Shown one piece after another: positions 63,779-64,000 of a stretch of 64,000 nucleotides of DNA (the stretch's first letter is position 1; each line of letters begins with the position of its first letter). The stretch spans positions 1,426,001-1,490,000 of the forward strand of contig NC_018632.1 in the NCBI RefSeq assembly GCF_000172635.2. The letters run 5' to 3'. A model generated the notes under the pieces. It ran no database searches and was not told where the DNA came from. It saw nothing but the letters and a program-made list of their open reading frames with translations. The stretch is from Alteromonas macleodii ATCC 27126. Its GTDB lineage: Bacteria; Pseudomonadota; Gammaproteobacteria; Enterobacterales; Alteromonadaceae. The translations under genes and the position numbers were made by a program.

Positions 63779-64000
63779 TTTCCCTCTTTAAACCATCTAC
63801 CTAGACATACACCGATCATTTTCATCGGAATTTGCAATTCTTACAAAAGAGGCGTCAACACCTTCGCGCAAGTACTTTTCAGAGGTTCAATGCGTAAAGA
63901 ACTCATGTCACAACCCTTTAAGAAACTTTTGTGTGATAGATACGTGAGCTTGTTGAACTGTTATGATCTAAAAAATACAAAAGAGGTGTTATATGCAGAA
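63779..64000 (+). other. Window end, possible start of a gene
   Basis: Mostly featureless AT-rich DNA. An ATG at 63993, preceded by GAGGTG 5 bases earlier, could begin a gene running out of the window; too little is visible to say more. Confidence 0.3.

Overview
The window reads as ordinary chromosome of a marine gammaproteobacterium, most likely Alteromonas or a close relative in Alteromonadales. This rests on recognising gene families and protein character (NadA, BioABFCD, PqiABC, gltX, class II DAHP synthase, many low-complexity protein tails), not on a database search. Coding density is high. I see no prophage, insertion sequence or CRISPR array. Apparent gene losses are small and local: a frameshifted YgjP-type peptidase, a tRNA lacking its anticodon arm and a 5' fragment of tRNA-Glu.

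Layout: 1-1100 holds the 3' part of nadA and a tRNA-Ser. 1.2-8.5 kb holds a hypothetical gene, a patatin-like lipase, a ketopantoate reductase, a phosphate-porin-like barrel, a VOC protein, asd and a cytochrome b561. 8.6-11.9 kb is a three-gene unit of outer-membrane barrel, periplasmic PBP-like protein and membrane diguanylate cyclase. 12.2-13.3 kb holds the peptidase pseudogene and a CBS-domain protein. 13.4-18.3 kb is an RND pump with its adaptor and a divergent TetR regulator. 18.8-21.5 kb holds a TonB-dependent siderophore-type receptor and a GNAT acetyltransferase. 21.6-26.0 kb is a second RND pump with adaptor. 26.1-30.8 kb is pqiABC followed by a second diguanylate cyclase.

31-38.8 kb holds a membrane protein, asnS, a small membrane protein, a Na+/Ca2+-type exchanger, an ATP-grasp ligase overlapping a GNAT/C39-peptidase fusion, and a small unknown protein. 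39.3-45.7 kb holds a DUF2937-like protein and the biotin locus (bioA divergent from bioBFCD). 45.7-50.5 kb holds pepE, a low-molecular-weight phosphatase, btuCD and class II DAHP synthase. 50.6-54.3 kb is a coupled operon of a shortened KdpD-like sensor, KdpE, KtrA and KtrB. 54.3-60.4 kb holds two small proteins, an Atm1-type ABC exporter, moaA, a GNAT enzyme and a receiver-TPR protein. 60.4-64 kb holds gltX between clusters of a short GTGGACA-type repeat, the armless tRNA, and a tRNA-Ala/tRNA-Glu/tRNA-Glu operon.

Themes: two diguanylate cyclases sit in operons with envelope genes, so cyclic-di-GMP is probably tied to envelope state. Potassium uptake appears to be under a Kdp-style two-component system. 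Biotin synthesis is complete in one locus. The least explained items are the ATP-grasp plus GNAT/C39 pair, the regularly spaced degenerate repeats beside gltX, the barrel/PBP/diguanylate cyclase unit, and the armless tRNA.
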